A stretch of DNA of 64,000 nt, from the NCBI GenBank assembly GCA_030581615.1, contig JAKTTT010000016.1, positions 186,001 to 250,000 on the forward strand, read 5' to 3'. Position numbers and translations under genes: made by a program. This DNA is from Alloascoidea africana. Lineage: Eukaryota; Ascomycota; Alloascoideomycetes; Alloascoideales; Alloascoideaceae. Positions 9,387-20,170 of the stretch are shown here, piece by piece. The notes under the pieces are model-generated. The model saw only the letters and a program-made list of their open reading frames with translations, had not been told where the DNA came from and did not search any database. Within the stretch, counting starts at the first letter, position 1, and each line of letters starts with the position of its first letter.

Positions 9387-10976
9387 TTAAACGTATTTCC
9401 ATGATTTTATGCTGAGGCCATCTACCAAAGTTCCAGGAACTCTCACAAGTTCACGCTTGGTTATCCAAGGAACAGCCACAACGTATAGAAACCAATAGGA
9501 CATTCCAAACGCCAGAACGGACAACCCACCGACTGCATAGGAAGGATATCCATTCTGGGGCCTTTGTTGAGGGAGTAACGGCGCCAGGACTATCAAGGAA
9601 GAGGCAACTAGGCAAAACCCCACATTTACCGTCCATGCGTGAATTGGGGCTTTCTTACTTGGATATCGTTTCCTGAGAATGAATATTCCAATGCAAAGAA
9701 GTACATGGAACAACTGGTTCGGATAAATCTGCATACTGACAATGTAGTTGTAGATGTCACCTTGGGGAATCACCAAAATGATAAAAGAGCTGAAAAGAAA
9801 ATGGAGAATCAGCGCGGTTAGTGGTGTTCCAAAAGGATAGTTCGAAGCCCAAAACTTTGAAAATGGTAATGTTCCTTCTCTTGCAATTTCTTGATTCATT
9901 CGAGACACAGAATATGCCACTTGAATAACGTTTCCCGCAGCACAGAGAGCAATTGCAATAGTTAGAAACTTTTCTCCTAGTTGACTGCCAAATACACGCT
10001 CAAAAAGCCGACTACCCACAAGCTGTCCGCCATTGATTATGTCTTGATGTGGGATCACCACTAAATAGCACACGTTGAGTAAGAGGTAGGATGCAATGAC
10101 GATGATTAGAGATCCGGGTCCTGCCAATCTCAAAGTACGAATAGGGTTCTTGATTTCATTTTGTACTGTGTGAGCAGTTGTCCAGCCTCCAAATGAATGA
10201 ATAGCTCTCAAAACAGCGGACGCAATTAGAGATGGCGTAGCCTGAGTTGGCAGCTTTATGAGCGATTCCTTTGTCAATTGGTTTTCTATCCCCGTGAAAG
10301 ATTGGGGCAAAAGAATCACGTATCCGGCGGTGAAAAGGATTACCAAGAGCAGAAATGACTTGAGAACTCCTAACAAGTTTTGAACAGCAACTCCAAACCT
10401 GACAGAGGATCCATGAAAGACCACGGCCCCGAATATAAGAGCAACACCTAGCCGTCTTGCCGTTTCTTCGTTAGGCTCGTAACCCAGCGCGTGTATTGTG
10501 TACTCCCCAAACACAATAGCATTTGTAGACGATAAATCGAAAAGAACTTGAAAGATAGAAAATGTCACAGATGCAAACAACTTGGGCTTGTAGTAGATGT
10601 ATTCTAAGAAAACCTTGGTTGCTCCACTTCGTGGGATCTGTGAACCCAGTTCCAAGTACACGAAAAGACCACTTAGGGCCACAGCCGCCCCGGTGATCCA
10701 GACAAGAAGGAATGCTAATGGAGATCCATCCACATCTCGAAATATACCTCCCGGCGTTGCAAATATTCCTGATCCTATTATTCGACACAGAAATAGGAGT
10801 GTCGTAGAAAGCAGCCCCAGATGTCTTCCTTGGGGAACTGCATCTAGTTTTTGCAGCTCCGGTTGCGTCTCGTCGTTTAGATATCTGGATTCGTCCTCGT
10901 TTGTAAAGTCCAGGAGCGGCGCTTCTTCGTCTAGGAATGCGGTCTCTGGTGGTCCCAGTTCGCGCTCGCTCGCCAT
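9387..10976 (-). CDS. APC-superfamily permease, LAT / high-affinity methionine permease type
   Basis: Uninterrupted 529-residue integral membrane protein. A ~45-residue acidic cytosolic N-terminus (DEEAPLLD, NEDESRYLNDE) precedes TM1, which has the LAT-family signature IIGSGIFATPGGI. About twelve hydrophobic segments follow, with the conserved SFGGWTTAHTVQNEIKNP segment after TM6 and the PIRTLRLAGP loop. The organisation and motifs resemble fungal Mup1/Mup3 methionine permeases and LAT exchangers; substrate cannot be fixed from sequence alone. The protein is expected at the plasma membrane or vacuole. The N-terminus has several Lys-poor acidic stretches, so arrestin-dependent ubiquitin sites are not obvious there. 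It is divergently transcribed from the BAG gene across 359 bp. Confidence 0.88.
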   Translation of the reverse strand: MASERELGPPETAFLDEEAPLLDFTNEDESRYLNDETQPELQKLDAVPQGRHLGLLSTTLLFLCRIIGSGIFATPGGIFRDVDGSPLAFLLVWITGAAVALSGLFVYLELGSQIPRSGATKVFLEYIYYKPKLFASVTFSIFQVLFDLSSTNAIVFGEYTIHALGYEPNEETARRLGVALIFGAVVFHGSSVRFGVAVQNLLGVLKSFLLLVILFTAGYVILLPQSFTGIENQLTKESLIKLPTQATPSLIASAVLRAIHSFGGWTTAHTVQNEIKNPIRTLRLAGPGSLIIVIASYLLLNVCYLVVIPHQDIINGGQLVGSRLFERVFGSQLGEKFLTIAIALCAAGNVIQVAYSVSRMNQEIAREGTLPFSKFWASNYPFGTPLTALILHFLFSSFIILVIPQGDIYNYIVSMQIYPNQLFHVLLCIGIFILRKRYPSKKAPIHAWTVNVGFCLVASSLIVLAPLLPQQRPQNGYPSYAVGGLSVLAFGMSYWFLYVVAVPWITKRELVRVPGTLVDGLSIKSWKYV

Positions 10977-11335
10977 GGCAATGGGAAAAGAAGATGATAA
11001 GAGTGTAGTGATCAGATTAAATAGATAGAGATCAGGTACAGACCGGAGATGACCGGGAAATCTTATCTCGCGCTTACTACTTCATTAATCGGCTTGGTAC
11101 AAACAAGTGATCTCACCCCCATAGAAATCTTCCAGTAATTCTTTGATGAATTTGAGCCTGATCGATACCCACACGTTTTCGGAGAGAGTCTTTATTTCTG
11201 CTCAATTGTTTGAAGTAAGTAACTTGTAGGATGTACAAACCAATTACCTCATCACTCCCATTCGCCCTTTCTTGTTTGTCCCTTGACCATACCAAACCAC
11301 GACTTGAAAGCCACTTTCCAATTGCCATTGTCTAA
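10977..11335. promoter_or_regulatory. Divergent promoter, permease / BAG gene
   Basis: 359 bp shared by two outward-facing genes. No clear TATA box or operator found. Confidence 0.35.
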
Positions 11336-12058
11336 ATGTTCCAGAGACTTGCATCTTCTTCTCGTAATCAATCAACACCTTCAACCAATGCTGCTTCTGC
11401 TGCTCCTGTAGAGAGCCTAACAGTGGTTTATGGAAAATCAAGTACAAAACTCGAGTTTGAACTCACAACACCAACAGTCTCCATTCTGAAGCAGAAAGTA
11501 GCCTCATGGACTAGCAAGATTTCGAAAAAGACTATAAATGAATCGGACATTACGCTTGTTTATGGCGGGAGGAAGCTGACCGATGACTCTACCCCACTAG
11601 TTACCCATGGCTTGAAAACGGGGGATAGAGTACTTGTAGCCATAAAGAAAGCCCAGAAACCAACAGTATCAGCATCAGCATCAGCATCAGCATCAGCATC
11701 AGCATCAGCATCAGCGTCATCACTGTCAAGATCGTCAAAGTCGAAAAGACAAGAGACTCGTGCTTCTATTCCCCGTGAGCCAAAGCAGATGATTGATGAC
11801 GTATTGAAATCCGTGAACGAGACGATTCTTCCTCTAATCGAGAACTTTGAAAGCAATGCTGAGAAAAGCGAACAAGCTAAGCGCGATGAGCATAGACGAC
11901 TGGAGGAACTTGTATTGAGGCAACTCTTTTCGTTGGATGAGATCAGCACACAGGGAGATCCCGTTTTACGACAGAAAAGGAAAGAAGCTGTAAATACTCT
12001 ACATGGCTATCATGCTAGAATTGATGCTGTTATGAAAGGCTCATCAAACCCAATATAA
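11336..12058 (+). CDS. Ubiquitin-like / BAG-domain Hsp70 co-chaperone
   Basis: 240 residues. A ubiquitin-like domain lies at about residues 27-103 (SLTVVYG..., ITLVYGGRKLTDDSTPL, GLKTGDRVLV). A low-complexity Ser-Ala linker follows (residues 112-130, encoded by a TCAGCA microsatellite), then a basic patch (SRSSKSKRQ). The C-terminal BAG domain is at about 150-235 (LRQLFSLDEIS, LRQKRKEAVNTLHGYHARID). The UBL-plus-BAG order matches S. pombe Bag101/Bag102 and human BAG1. BAG domains bind the Hsp70 ATPase domain and promote nucleotide release; the UBL links to the proteasome. S. cerevisiae Snl1 has a BAG domain and a membrane anchor instead of a UBL; no membrane segment is seen here. No intron is needed. 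Confidence 0.88.
   Translation: MFQRLASSSRNQSTPSTNAASAAPVESLTVVYGKSSTKLEFELTTPTVSILKQKVASWTSKISKKTINESDITLVYGGRKLTDDSTPLVTHGLKTGDRVLVAIKKAQKPTVSASASASASASASASASSLSRSSKSKRQETRASIPREPKQMIDDVLKSVNETILPLIENFESNAEKSEQAKRDEHRRLEELVLRQLFSLDEISTQGDPVLRQKRKEAVNTLHGYHARIDAVMKGSSNPI
11669..11722 (+). repeat. TCAGCA microsatellite coding Ser-Ala linker
   Basis: About nine in-frame hexamer units between the UBL and BAG domains, a candidate for length polymorphism. Confidence 0.85.
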
Positions 12059-12190
12059 AAAAAAAAACTTCTCTTTGTTGGTTAAATATAACCTAACTAA
12101 TTTCATGGATTTGCCCAACTTCCAAATTTCAACGTTCCGAATTTAACATGCAAGGTATAAAAAAGAAAACAAAAATGTAGTAGTAGAGTA

Positions 12191-13711
12191 TTACGCTTCC
12201 TTTTCGCGTTCGCGTTCTTCTTTTATCTGTGTGAAAAAACGTGTAACCTCCTCAGCAGTCACAATTTTGCCTTCTTCTGCAAAAGGGCGGAAAAACTCAC
12301 TCAATTTGTTTTTAACTTGGTTATAGGCATACAATCCTTCCAATGCCTGTGCTCTCGGCAAGGAATTCAATGCTTCTAATCCAGCATCAAACATTGAGGA
12401 GGTATCCTCGTCTTGCTCAGGTTCATAAGTAGGCTCTTCCATGATCATGAACGGGAACCGGGAAATGAATTGCAAAAAATTGGATTCTTGTTGGGTTCTT
12501 TCCTTTTTATCAGATATTAGATTCTTGACCTCGTTTAGTTTTTCTCGGAAACCTTTTGCTAAGAAGAGGGAAAATTGGAAAGATGGGACAGGAGATGTTG
12601 GTAGAAGAGTATGCGTTTTGCTATTTTCCTTCGCGTCATATTTGGTTTCCCCCTCTTGTTCATGTTCTTCATCCTCCTCCTCTTTAATCTGTTCCAGTTT
12701 TAATCTTTTGGTGGGTCTTGAATCCTCTTCTGTATGTATGGTGGATGATGTTTCCACAGGATTTGCTGGCAGATCTGTTTCAAGCTGTTTCACCAACTCG
12801 TTTCTTTCCTCTACCGTTTTATTCTGAACATGGATTATCGCAGGAAGAGCAATACCTTTCCAATTACTCCAATTACCAAGAATGTTTTTATGCTTTTCCA
12901 CGCATTTCCAACATATGAATCCATGGTATTGGGAAATAGGAGGAATCCCTTCTATCCTATCATCGTCCTCATCATCTGAATCATCATCCTCGCCATCGAA
13001 TATTTTCGTTCCTAAATGTTTACCCGTGCCTTTTTGTAGTCCAAGAATACACTCTTCATGATACCAATCCTCATTACAAACGTCTCCTAAGAGACACTGA
13101 TGCATCTTACTACTTTCAGACTCTGGAGAATAGGGAGCATCACAATCACAAAACTTGCCCTCGAAATTGTGTCCGTAAACGTTTGAAGAACCCGGAATGT
13201 CCAATTCATGTTCTTCTCGATCCCCTTTTTGTCGAAGACAACATGAACCTTCTTTCGCCATACGCGTTGTTCCACAATCACAGGTAAAGTTACGTTTTGT
13301 GAAAAGTTCAACCAAATTATGTGAAGCATGGCATTTGATACTACACGAGTAGCATATCCCTACAGGATGTCCATTTGCTTCCTTCGCGTCCAAATCGGCA
13401 TAAACCCATTGTCTTACAGGTGCAAGATTAAAAGAACATTGATTAGGATCATAGGGCATCAATTCCATAGCCTCGCGTTCCCTAAAAACCAAAAAAAACA
13501 CACGGGATATTAGTAATTAATTGTTTTGTTTTTTATTTTCTCATTTGATTTGTGTCACAGACGCGTAAGGTTTTTCTCTCATCTTTGACATGACTTACAA
13601 CTGGGCTTGGGACTCAATATAATCCGTGGCTGTTGTAACGGAGTCATTATCGGAAGCACTTTTCACATCTGAAGTATCGGTCTGGAAACTACGGCTAGAA
13701 GATTCTGCCAT
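12191..13711 (-). CDS. mlo2: UBR-box / PHD-finger protein (Mlo2 / UBR7 family)
   Basis: Exon 1 is 13711-13599, intron 13598-13482 (117 bp, GTAAGT donor), exon 2 is 13481-12191; 467 residues. The N-terminus ends in YIESQAQLEREAMELMP, matching S. pombe Mlo2. A UBR-box-like region contains ICYSCSIKCHASHNLVELFTKRNFTCDCGT and is followed by FCDC and a PHD-like C-x-W-Y-H-x2-C segment (NEDWYHEECILG, ICWKCVEKH). The C-terminal half is acidic and helical (EEDEEHEQEG). UBR7 in animals is a histone/E3 factor; Mlo2 of fission yeast is linked to chromosome stability and lipid regulation. Oddity: the family's first CxxC pair (usually YACLTC) is replaced by YADLDA, so two zinc ligands of the UBR box are missing. 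Divergent from MCM2. Confidence 0.88.
13561..13566 (+). promoter_or_regulatory. ACGCGT (MCB-like) site within the Mlo2-like intron
   Basis: A perfect MluI cell-cycle box core lies inside the intron of the Mlo2-like gene, about 490 bp upstream of MCM2. It could serve either gene or be chance. Confidence 0.35.
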
Positions 13712-13877
13712 TATATCTTAAACGTTTCCCAATTTTTCTCCCAACAACAGCAGCAGCTCTCTTTCAGTTTCTAGTTGCTTTTCAGGAAAGATGATGGGAG
13801 GTTAAGAAAGAGTTATGTGCTCCGGGTAACAAAACTCATTGGCCTTTTTGAATCCGGGTAACACTAAAACAATAAAT

Positions 13878-13883
13878 ACGCGT
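13878..13883 (+). promoter_or_regulatory. MCB box upstream of MCM2
   Basis: Perfect ACGCGT 167-172 bp upstream of the MCM2 ATG, with a second partial GACGCG near 13906 and TTCGCG near 13948. MBF (Mbp1-Swi6) binds ACGCGT in yeasts and drives G1/S expression of replication genes; binding here is inferred. Confidence 0.6.
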
Positions 13884-14049
13884 CTGGATTTCCGTTTTGG
13901 GGAATGACGCGAGACACGAAATAAAAATAATACAAAGTGGTGGAAAATTCGCGTTTTTTCGGTTTCTGTCCAACAAACACACTAGGGATTTTCTCTACTT
14001 GTTTTCTTTCCAACACAATCCTTTTTGCCAACCACAAAAGTTTTTTTAA

Positions 14050-16722
14050 ATGTCAAATTCAAGGAAAAGATCCGCGCCTCAGGACGATGGATACTCTGAT
14101 GATGCACCGCCGTCGTCACCTGCGTCTGGACCTCCTTCTTCTCTTCCACCGTCGTCACCTCCTCCTCGACCATTTGACGAGGATGATCGGGAGATCCATG
14201 ATGAGTTGGACATTGATGACCTTGAAGAGATGGCGGATGAGGTCGATTTGTTTGGTGAGGATATGGAAAGGTATGTATCATTGTGATGTTGATTATTCTA
14301 GGGGGACAATGTTTACCAACTGCCACGTTATACTTGTAGAGATTACCAAGGACTATCGAGTGGCCAAAACACATATGACCTTGGTGCCGGGAACATTGAC
14401 GATGGAGATTATGAGGAACTGGATGCAGCCACTAGACGGCAGGTTGATGCGAAGCTGAACCGTCGAGATCGAGCACTGAGATCCCAGCGATTACCAAGGG
14501 CGTTTCTGGATGACGAGGAAGGAGAGGATGGTTACGAGTTGCCAACACAACGGCGTAGGCGACATCAATACGAGACAGATGTTGACTTTATGGCCGATGA
14601 AGAAGATATCAATCCTTTGCAAGAGGAGCTTACATTGGAATCACTTGCTGATATCAAGGCACCTTCTATTGCAGAGTGGGTCACACAGCCTGCTGTTACG
14701 AGAACCGTGGCCAGGGAGCTCAAGAGTTTCTTGCTTGAGTTTACAGACGAGAACGGACGATCTGTGTATGGTTCACGGATTCGCACACTTGGTGAAGTGA
14801 ACAGTGAGTCTTTAGAGGTCAGTTACATGCACCTTGTGGAATCGAAAGCCGTTTTGGCGCTGTTTTTATCAACGTGTCCCACTGAAATGCTTCGGATATT
14901 TGACGTTGTTGCGATGGAAGCAACGGAATTGCACTATCCCGAGTACTCATCTATTCATTCGGAAATCCACGTTCGGATCTCTGATTTCCCCACGGGAATG
15001 ACGCTTCGTGACTTGCGAGAGGCCCATTTGAACTCGCTTGTACGGGTTTCTGGCGTTGTGACGAGGAGAACCGGGGTTTTCCCCCAGCTTAAGTATGTCA
15101 AGTTTGATTGTACAAAGTGTGGGACGGTTCTGGGACCGTTTTTCCAGGACTCGAATACGGAGGTATCAGTTTCATTTTGCCACAACTGCCGGTCGCGAGG
15201 ACCTTTCAAGCTGAATGCGGAGAAGACTGTTTATAGAAACTACCAACGGGTGACTTTGCAAGAGAGTCCTGGCACGGTGCCTGCGGGACGATTGCCGCGC
15301 CACCGAGAGGTCATTTTGTTGTGGGACCTGATCGACATTGCAAAGCCGGGGGAAGAGATTGAGGTCACGGGCATTTACAAGAATACGTACGATGGGTCGT
15401 TGAACGCTCGAAACGGGTTCCCTGTTTTCTCGACGGTGCTGGAGGCGAACCTTGTTGTTCGAAGAGAGGGCCGGATGGGAGAAGGTTTTGCGTGGACAGA
15501 GGAAGATGAGCGGAATTTTCGATCTATGGCGAAAGATCGAGGCATTATAGAAAAGATCATTTCGTCAATGGCGCCGTCTATCTATGGGCATCGGGATATC
15601 AAAACGGCAATTGCCTGTTCCTTGTTTGGAGGCGTTCCCAAAAACGTGAATGGCAAGCTTTCTATCCGTGGTGATATCAATGTGCTGCTTCTTGGAGATC
15701 CGGGTACTGCAAAGTCTCAGGTGTTGAAGTATGTGGAGAAGACGGCACAGAGGGCAGTTTTCGCAACAGGACAGGGAGCCTCAGCGGTGGGACTTACGGC
15801 GTCAGTCCGCAAGGATCCGATTACAAGAGAGTGGACTTTGGAAGGAGGAGCACTGGTGCTTGCTGATAAAGGGACGTGTCTTATTGACGAGTTTGATAAG
15901 ATGAACGATCAGGACCGAACCTCGATCCACGAGGCGATGGAGCAGCAGTCGATTTCGATATCCAAAGCAGGGATTGTCACCAGTTTACAAGCACGGTGTG
16001 CGATCATAGCGGCGGCGAATCCGAACGGCGGACGGTATAATTCGTCTCTGCCACTATCGCAGAACGTTGATCTGACGGAGCCGATTCTGTCGCGTTTCGA
16101 TGTTCTATGTGTGGTGCGAGACACCGTGGACCCCGATACGGATGAGCGGTTGGCGCGGTTTGTGGTCGACAGCCACACGAGATCGCATCCGCTGGGAGAC
16201 GAAAAGGACGAGGAAGATGAAGATGAAGATGAAGATGAGGAAGACGAAGACGAAAACATGGGCTTGGAGCCCGGGACGACTCCCACTCGCAACAAAAGGG
16301 CCGCCGTCAACACGCACAAGCAGTCCCAACTACGCAAAGAACAAGAGATTTCTCCCCTGTCGCAAGATTTGCTGGTCAAGTACATTGCGTACGCGCGGAA
16401 CAAGGTGTTTCCGAAACTACACGATATGGACATGGACAAGATCTCGCGAGTGTACGCGGATCTGCGACGGGAAAGCGTCACGACGGGCTCTTTCCCCATC
16501 ACGGTGCGACACCTGGAGTCGATTCTACGGCTGAGTGAGTCGTTCGCGAAGATGAGACTCAGCGAGTTTGTCAGTTCGTCCGACATTGACCGTGCCATCA
16601 AGGTTGCGGTGGACTCGTTTGTGGGCGCCCAGAAGATCAGCATCCGACGAAGTTTGCAGAGGAGCTTCATGAAGTACCGGCTGCCCGCGAAAGCGCATTC
16701 GCGGGCCGTGGCCGCTGTCTGA
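14050..16722 (+). CDS. MCM2: MCM2-7 replicative helicase subunit Mcm2
   Basis: Exon 1 is 14050-14270, intron 14271-14339 (69 bp, GTATGT donor), exon 2 is 14340-16722; 867 residues, against 868 in S. cerevisiae. The Ser/Pro/Asp-rich N-terminal tail is typical of Mcm2 (histone-binding and DDK-target region) and ends in RAFLDDEE. A C4 zinc finger (CTKC...CHNC) lies near residue 330, Walker A GDPGTAKSQ near 525, Walker B CLIDEFDKM near 590, then the ISKAGIVTSLQARC hairpin, AAANPNGGRYN and the arginine finger LSRFD. Oddity: a run of ~20 Asp/Glu residues is inserted after the AAA+ core (around 16207-16254). Mcm2 is one of six subunits of the CMG helicase motor loaded at origins in G1. Upstream MCB boxes suggest G1/S control. 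Confidence 0.97.
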
Positions 16723-17030
16723 GGATGTTGTTATTTGTTCTTTTTGCTGTTTGTTGTAATGATTGGTGTGTATAGCTTCGTATAGTATATTGTAGAATAT
16801 CAAAATCGCAAAGATGGTTTCCATATTCCGGGGCGCGGTCCCTTGCGCAGGCGGGTAGCGGGTGCTTGCATGGGCGGGTAACCCAGGGCAGCGAAGGATA
16901 AGCTCAAAGCTGACAGGCCCCGGCTCGCGGGACGGGGCACCGGCCAGCCTCGAGACGGCCGTGGAGAGGGCGAGGCGAGACCAGAGCCCCCGAAGGGTTG
17001 GCGATGGTCTCTGGATGCGAGCAGCGAGGA

Positions 17031-17070
17031 TGAGGACGAAAACGAGGACGAGGACGAGGACGAGGACGAG
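17031..17070. repeat. GAGGAC tandem repeat
   Basis: About six to seven near-perfect hexamer copies in the GC-rich island upstream of the LUFS gene. Confidence 0.75.
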
Positions 17071-17408
17071 GCCGGACGGCGGGAAAAGTGCGAATCTGGC
17101 GAGAGACGGCTGGGCGAATCTTGCCGGGCTTTCGAATCTCGTTGTCAATTTAAATGTGAAGTGTGCCGCTGCACCTGGACGACCGCCGCGACCTGCTCTG
17201 GCGGACTCCCGACACGCCACGGCTCTAGGCGTTCTTGTTCAACTGGCCTGGCTGTCTCCAGCTGGGACCAGCTGGGACCAGTGGACCAGTGGATCAGCCA
17301 GAGCAGCGGAGGGAGATCTGGAGAGCCTGAGGCCCGGCCGCGGGAGCCATCGGTGTCCGAGCCAGCGGTGCCCCGAAGCGGTGCCCGGGTACCGATGTCC
17401 GGCACCCG

Positions 17409-17433
17409 AGCCCGGGTCCCGGGTCCCGGGTCG
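17409..17433. repeat. CCCGGGT tandem repeat
   Basis: Three CCCGGGT units, internally palindromic (CCCGGG), inside the GC-rich island. Confidence 0.7.
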
Positions 17434-18350
17434 CTGGACCGGCTTGCTGTCGGTGGAGTGCGTGCCTCAGGCTCTTGGTCTTCGTCTTCTCTTCCTCCTG
17501 CTCTTCCTCTCTCTTCTTCTCTCTTCCCCATCCCGATCCTCTCAGCCGCTCTGCTCTGCGCTCAGACCGGATCCATTCTGCCTTTGCTCTCGCTCAGAAC
17601 CAATATCCACACTCACACCGCCACCGAAGTCCAAACAAACTCGGAGAGCGCGCATCATCACTGTCGTCATCTTCTCGCTCTCTTGTTTAGTACCTCCCCC
17701 CCAAGCTGCCAATTGGACACACTAATTTCCATTTTTGGGTTTCTTGGTGTATCTTATTTGGCTTTGCTGGCTAAGAGTCTGGAGCAGAATCTAGCATCCC
17801 CCCTAGTCTTCTTACTTTTTTCATCTCTCTGGCAATTTTTTTCCCTCTCTTTCACTTCGACAACCCTCTAGTGTCAGTCAGGGTTTACCTTTTTTTTTTT
17901 TTGCTTTTTTTTGGGGTGCCTTGCCTTGCCAGTTTTGCTAGTGCCATCGAGAACTACTCGCCTCTGTCTAATTGCAAACTATCCCATCATCATCATCATC
18001 ATCATTTCAGCTTGTTGACCCAGAGAACGTGTGTTCATACTCGATACAAATCTTGACCCCCTCCACACTATTATATTACAATTAATCAATAATCAGAGAA
18101 CTGGACTGGACGGGAGACCACGGGTCAAAAGAGTGTACATATTTCAAGACAGGGAAAGTCAAGAGATCAATTACACCGACCGTTTACCCGTTTTTTTTAT
18201 TTATTAATTTTTTAACTACTTCTCCCTCACCTGTAACTGTTTTTGTGGGTTTTCTTATTTCTTTTTTTTTTTCATTATTATATTATTTTCCTCTTTCTGT
18301 TTGTCCTGTATTTTTTTTTCACACAGACACGCACACACGGTCATAAAGTC

Positions 18351-18416
18351 ATGAGTTCAAGTCCACAAGTTTCACAATGGCAGCAGCAATTCCACCATCA
18401 CCATCAGCAACAACAA

Positions 18417-18451
<35 letters not shown>

Positions 18452-20136
18452 ACAGAAACAGCAGAAACAGCAACAGCAACAGCTACAACAGCAACGACAG
18501 CAAGAACAACAACAACAACAACAGCTTCGACAGTTAGATGTGGCCGACGATAATAGCAGAAAGCAGCTCAACTCTTACATCTACGAATATCTAATGAATT
18601 CCGAATTTCACGCTTCTGCAGATGCGTTTATGAAGGAAGCAAACGTAGCCAGTAGCAATCCTTCCTCACCAGGTGAAAACTCGAAAGACCCCAATTCAAA
18701 TGATACCCGAGACAAAAATCCCAGTAATTCCTTCTCGTCAAAACCGTGGTCACCTCCCCGATCCCAACCCAATGCTAAAGAGGTATGCTAAAGTGTACAG
18801 TTGCAAAAAAATTTGGCCCACACTGCAAACGCTAACAATTTCGCCGTTAGAGTCCCTCATCTCGTCCACGCCAACGTCCGAATCTCGAGGATCAACAGTG
18901 TAAGTAAACGTAAACGCTCAAACATTTTCCCGCTTGTCCAAACCATGCTAACTAACAATTATATTGGACAGCCCGAATAGACCATCATCCTGGTTCAACC
19001 GGAACGAAATCCGGATCCGGACCCGGACCGAATCGACCCAAGGGAACAAGCAGCTTTCTTCTGGAATGGTGGCAGATTTTTTTCGATCTATACTCGCTAA
19101 GATCCAACAAAGCAGGCGCAAGTCAGATGATCCAGATGTACAACCAGTTACAATTGGAGAAACGAGACGCAATGCAAAATCCGGCCATGATGATTCCAAG
19201 ACAGCAACACCAGCACCAGATGATGCTTCAAGCTCAAGCTCAAGCTCAAGCACAGGCTCAACGGCAAGCCCAGATGCAAAATATGCCCATCTCTGTCCAT
19301 CCGATGAGGGCTGTAACCGACGAGAATGGAAGGCCAATGGCCCCTGAGAACAAGAATCGAAGGTATGTATCATCATAGCTCTTGCTATTGTATCCATTTA
19401 CTAATATTACTCCCCCAGCGATATCTCTATGAGACCTCAAAATGGAATGAACATGCCAGGAAATGGCAACGGGCAACAGCTTGGTTCTCCATCCATCAGA
19501 CATGCCAACGGGAGAGTGGATCCAGCCCAATTGCAGAACCACCAGGGCACTGGACGAGATGCGAATGGAACCTCGACATCTTCTTCATCCTCACCAAGAA
19601 CCAAAAGACAGAGACCTAATGAAGACGACTCTACAATAAAGCCAGGACCTCATAAAATGGCCATGAACCATTTACAGCAGCAGCAGCAGCAGTTTTACCA
19701 GCAACAGCAACAGCCCGTCAAGACTGAGGGCCAAGCTCCTAATCGAACTTCCCAGACAGCCCCCGTTCCAGGAGCAGAACCGGTAGGTCCATATCCAACA
19801 CCAACCTCTATTCCTCCCCATCATCAGCCGCTGTACCAATACCAAGATCCCCAAAATGCAATGAATCCGTACGGTGCAAATCTCCAAAGATCAGGTACAA
19901 ACTCCCCACTGAGACAAGAAACCAGTATGAATCCACAACAGGGCAACATGATGCAACCTAATCAGCAACTACAATCTCAGCAACCGCCCATTGCAGGCCA
20001 AGGCCCAGGCCCAAGTCAAGGCCAAGAGTTGGTTGTAAACAACGGTAAGGCAAATATGAATATGAATATGAACATGAACATGTCACGGAAATTGGCGTTC
20101 AAGCAGATGCAAATGGTAAAAGCTGAAGGTCGTCGT

Positions 20137-20170
<34 letters not shown>

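Larger units (their letters stand above)
16723..18350. other. Long 5' region of the LUFS regulator, with a GC-rich island
   Basis: 1.6 kb between MCM2 and the LisH/LUFS gene. From about 16840 to 17480 it is strikingly GC-rich, with GAGGAC and CCCGGGT tandem repeats and long spurious open frames on both strands. From 17480 onward it becomes pyrimidine-rich, with T-runs and CATCAT repeats (17989-18004). Long upstream regions are typical of FLO8/FLO11-type developmental regulators. No convincing gene. Confidence 0.5.

Noticed and set aside
16525-17725. Long open frames on both strands of the GC-rich island
   Set aside because: Biased composition gives long frames in several phases at once; translations are Arg/Pro/Ser-rich without domains, and repeats explain them.
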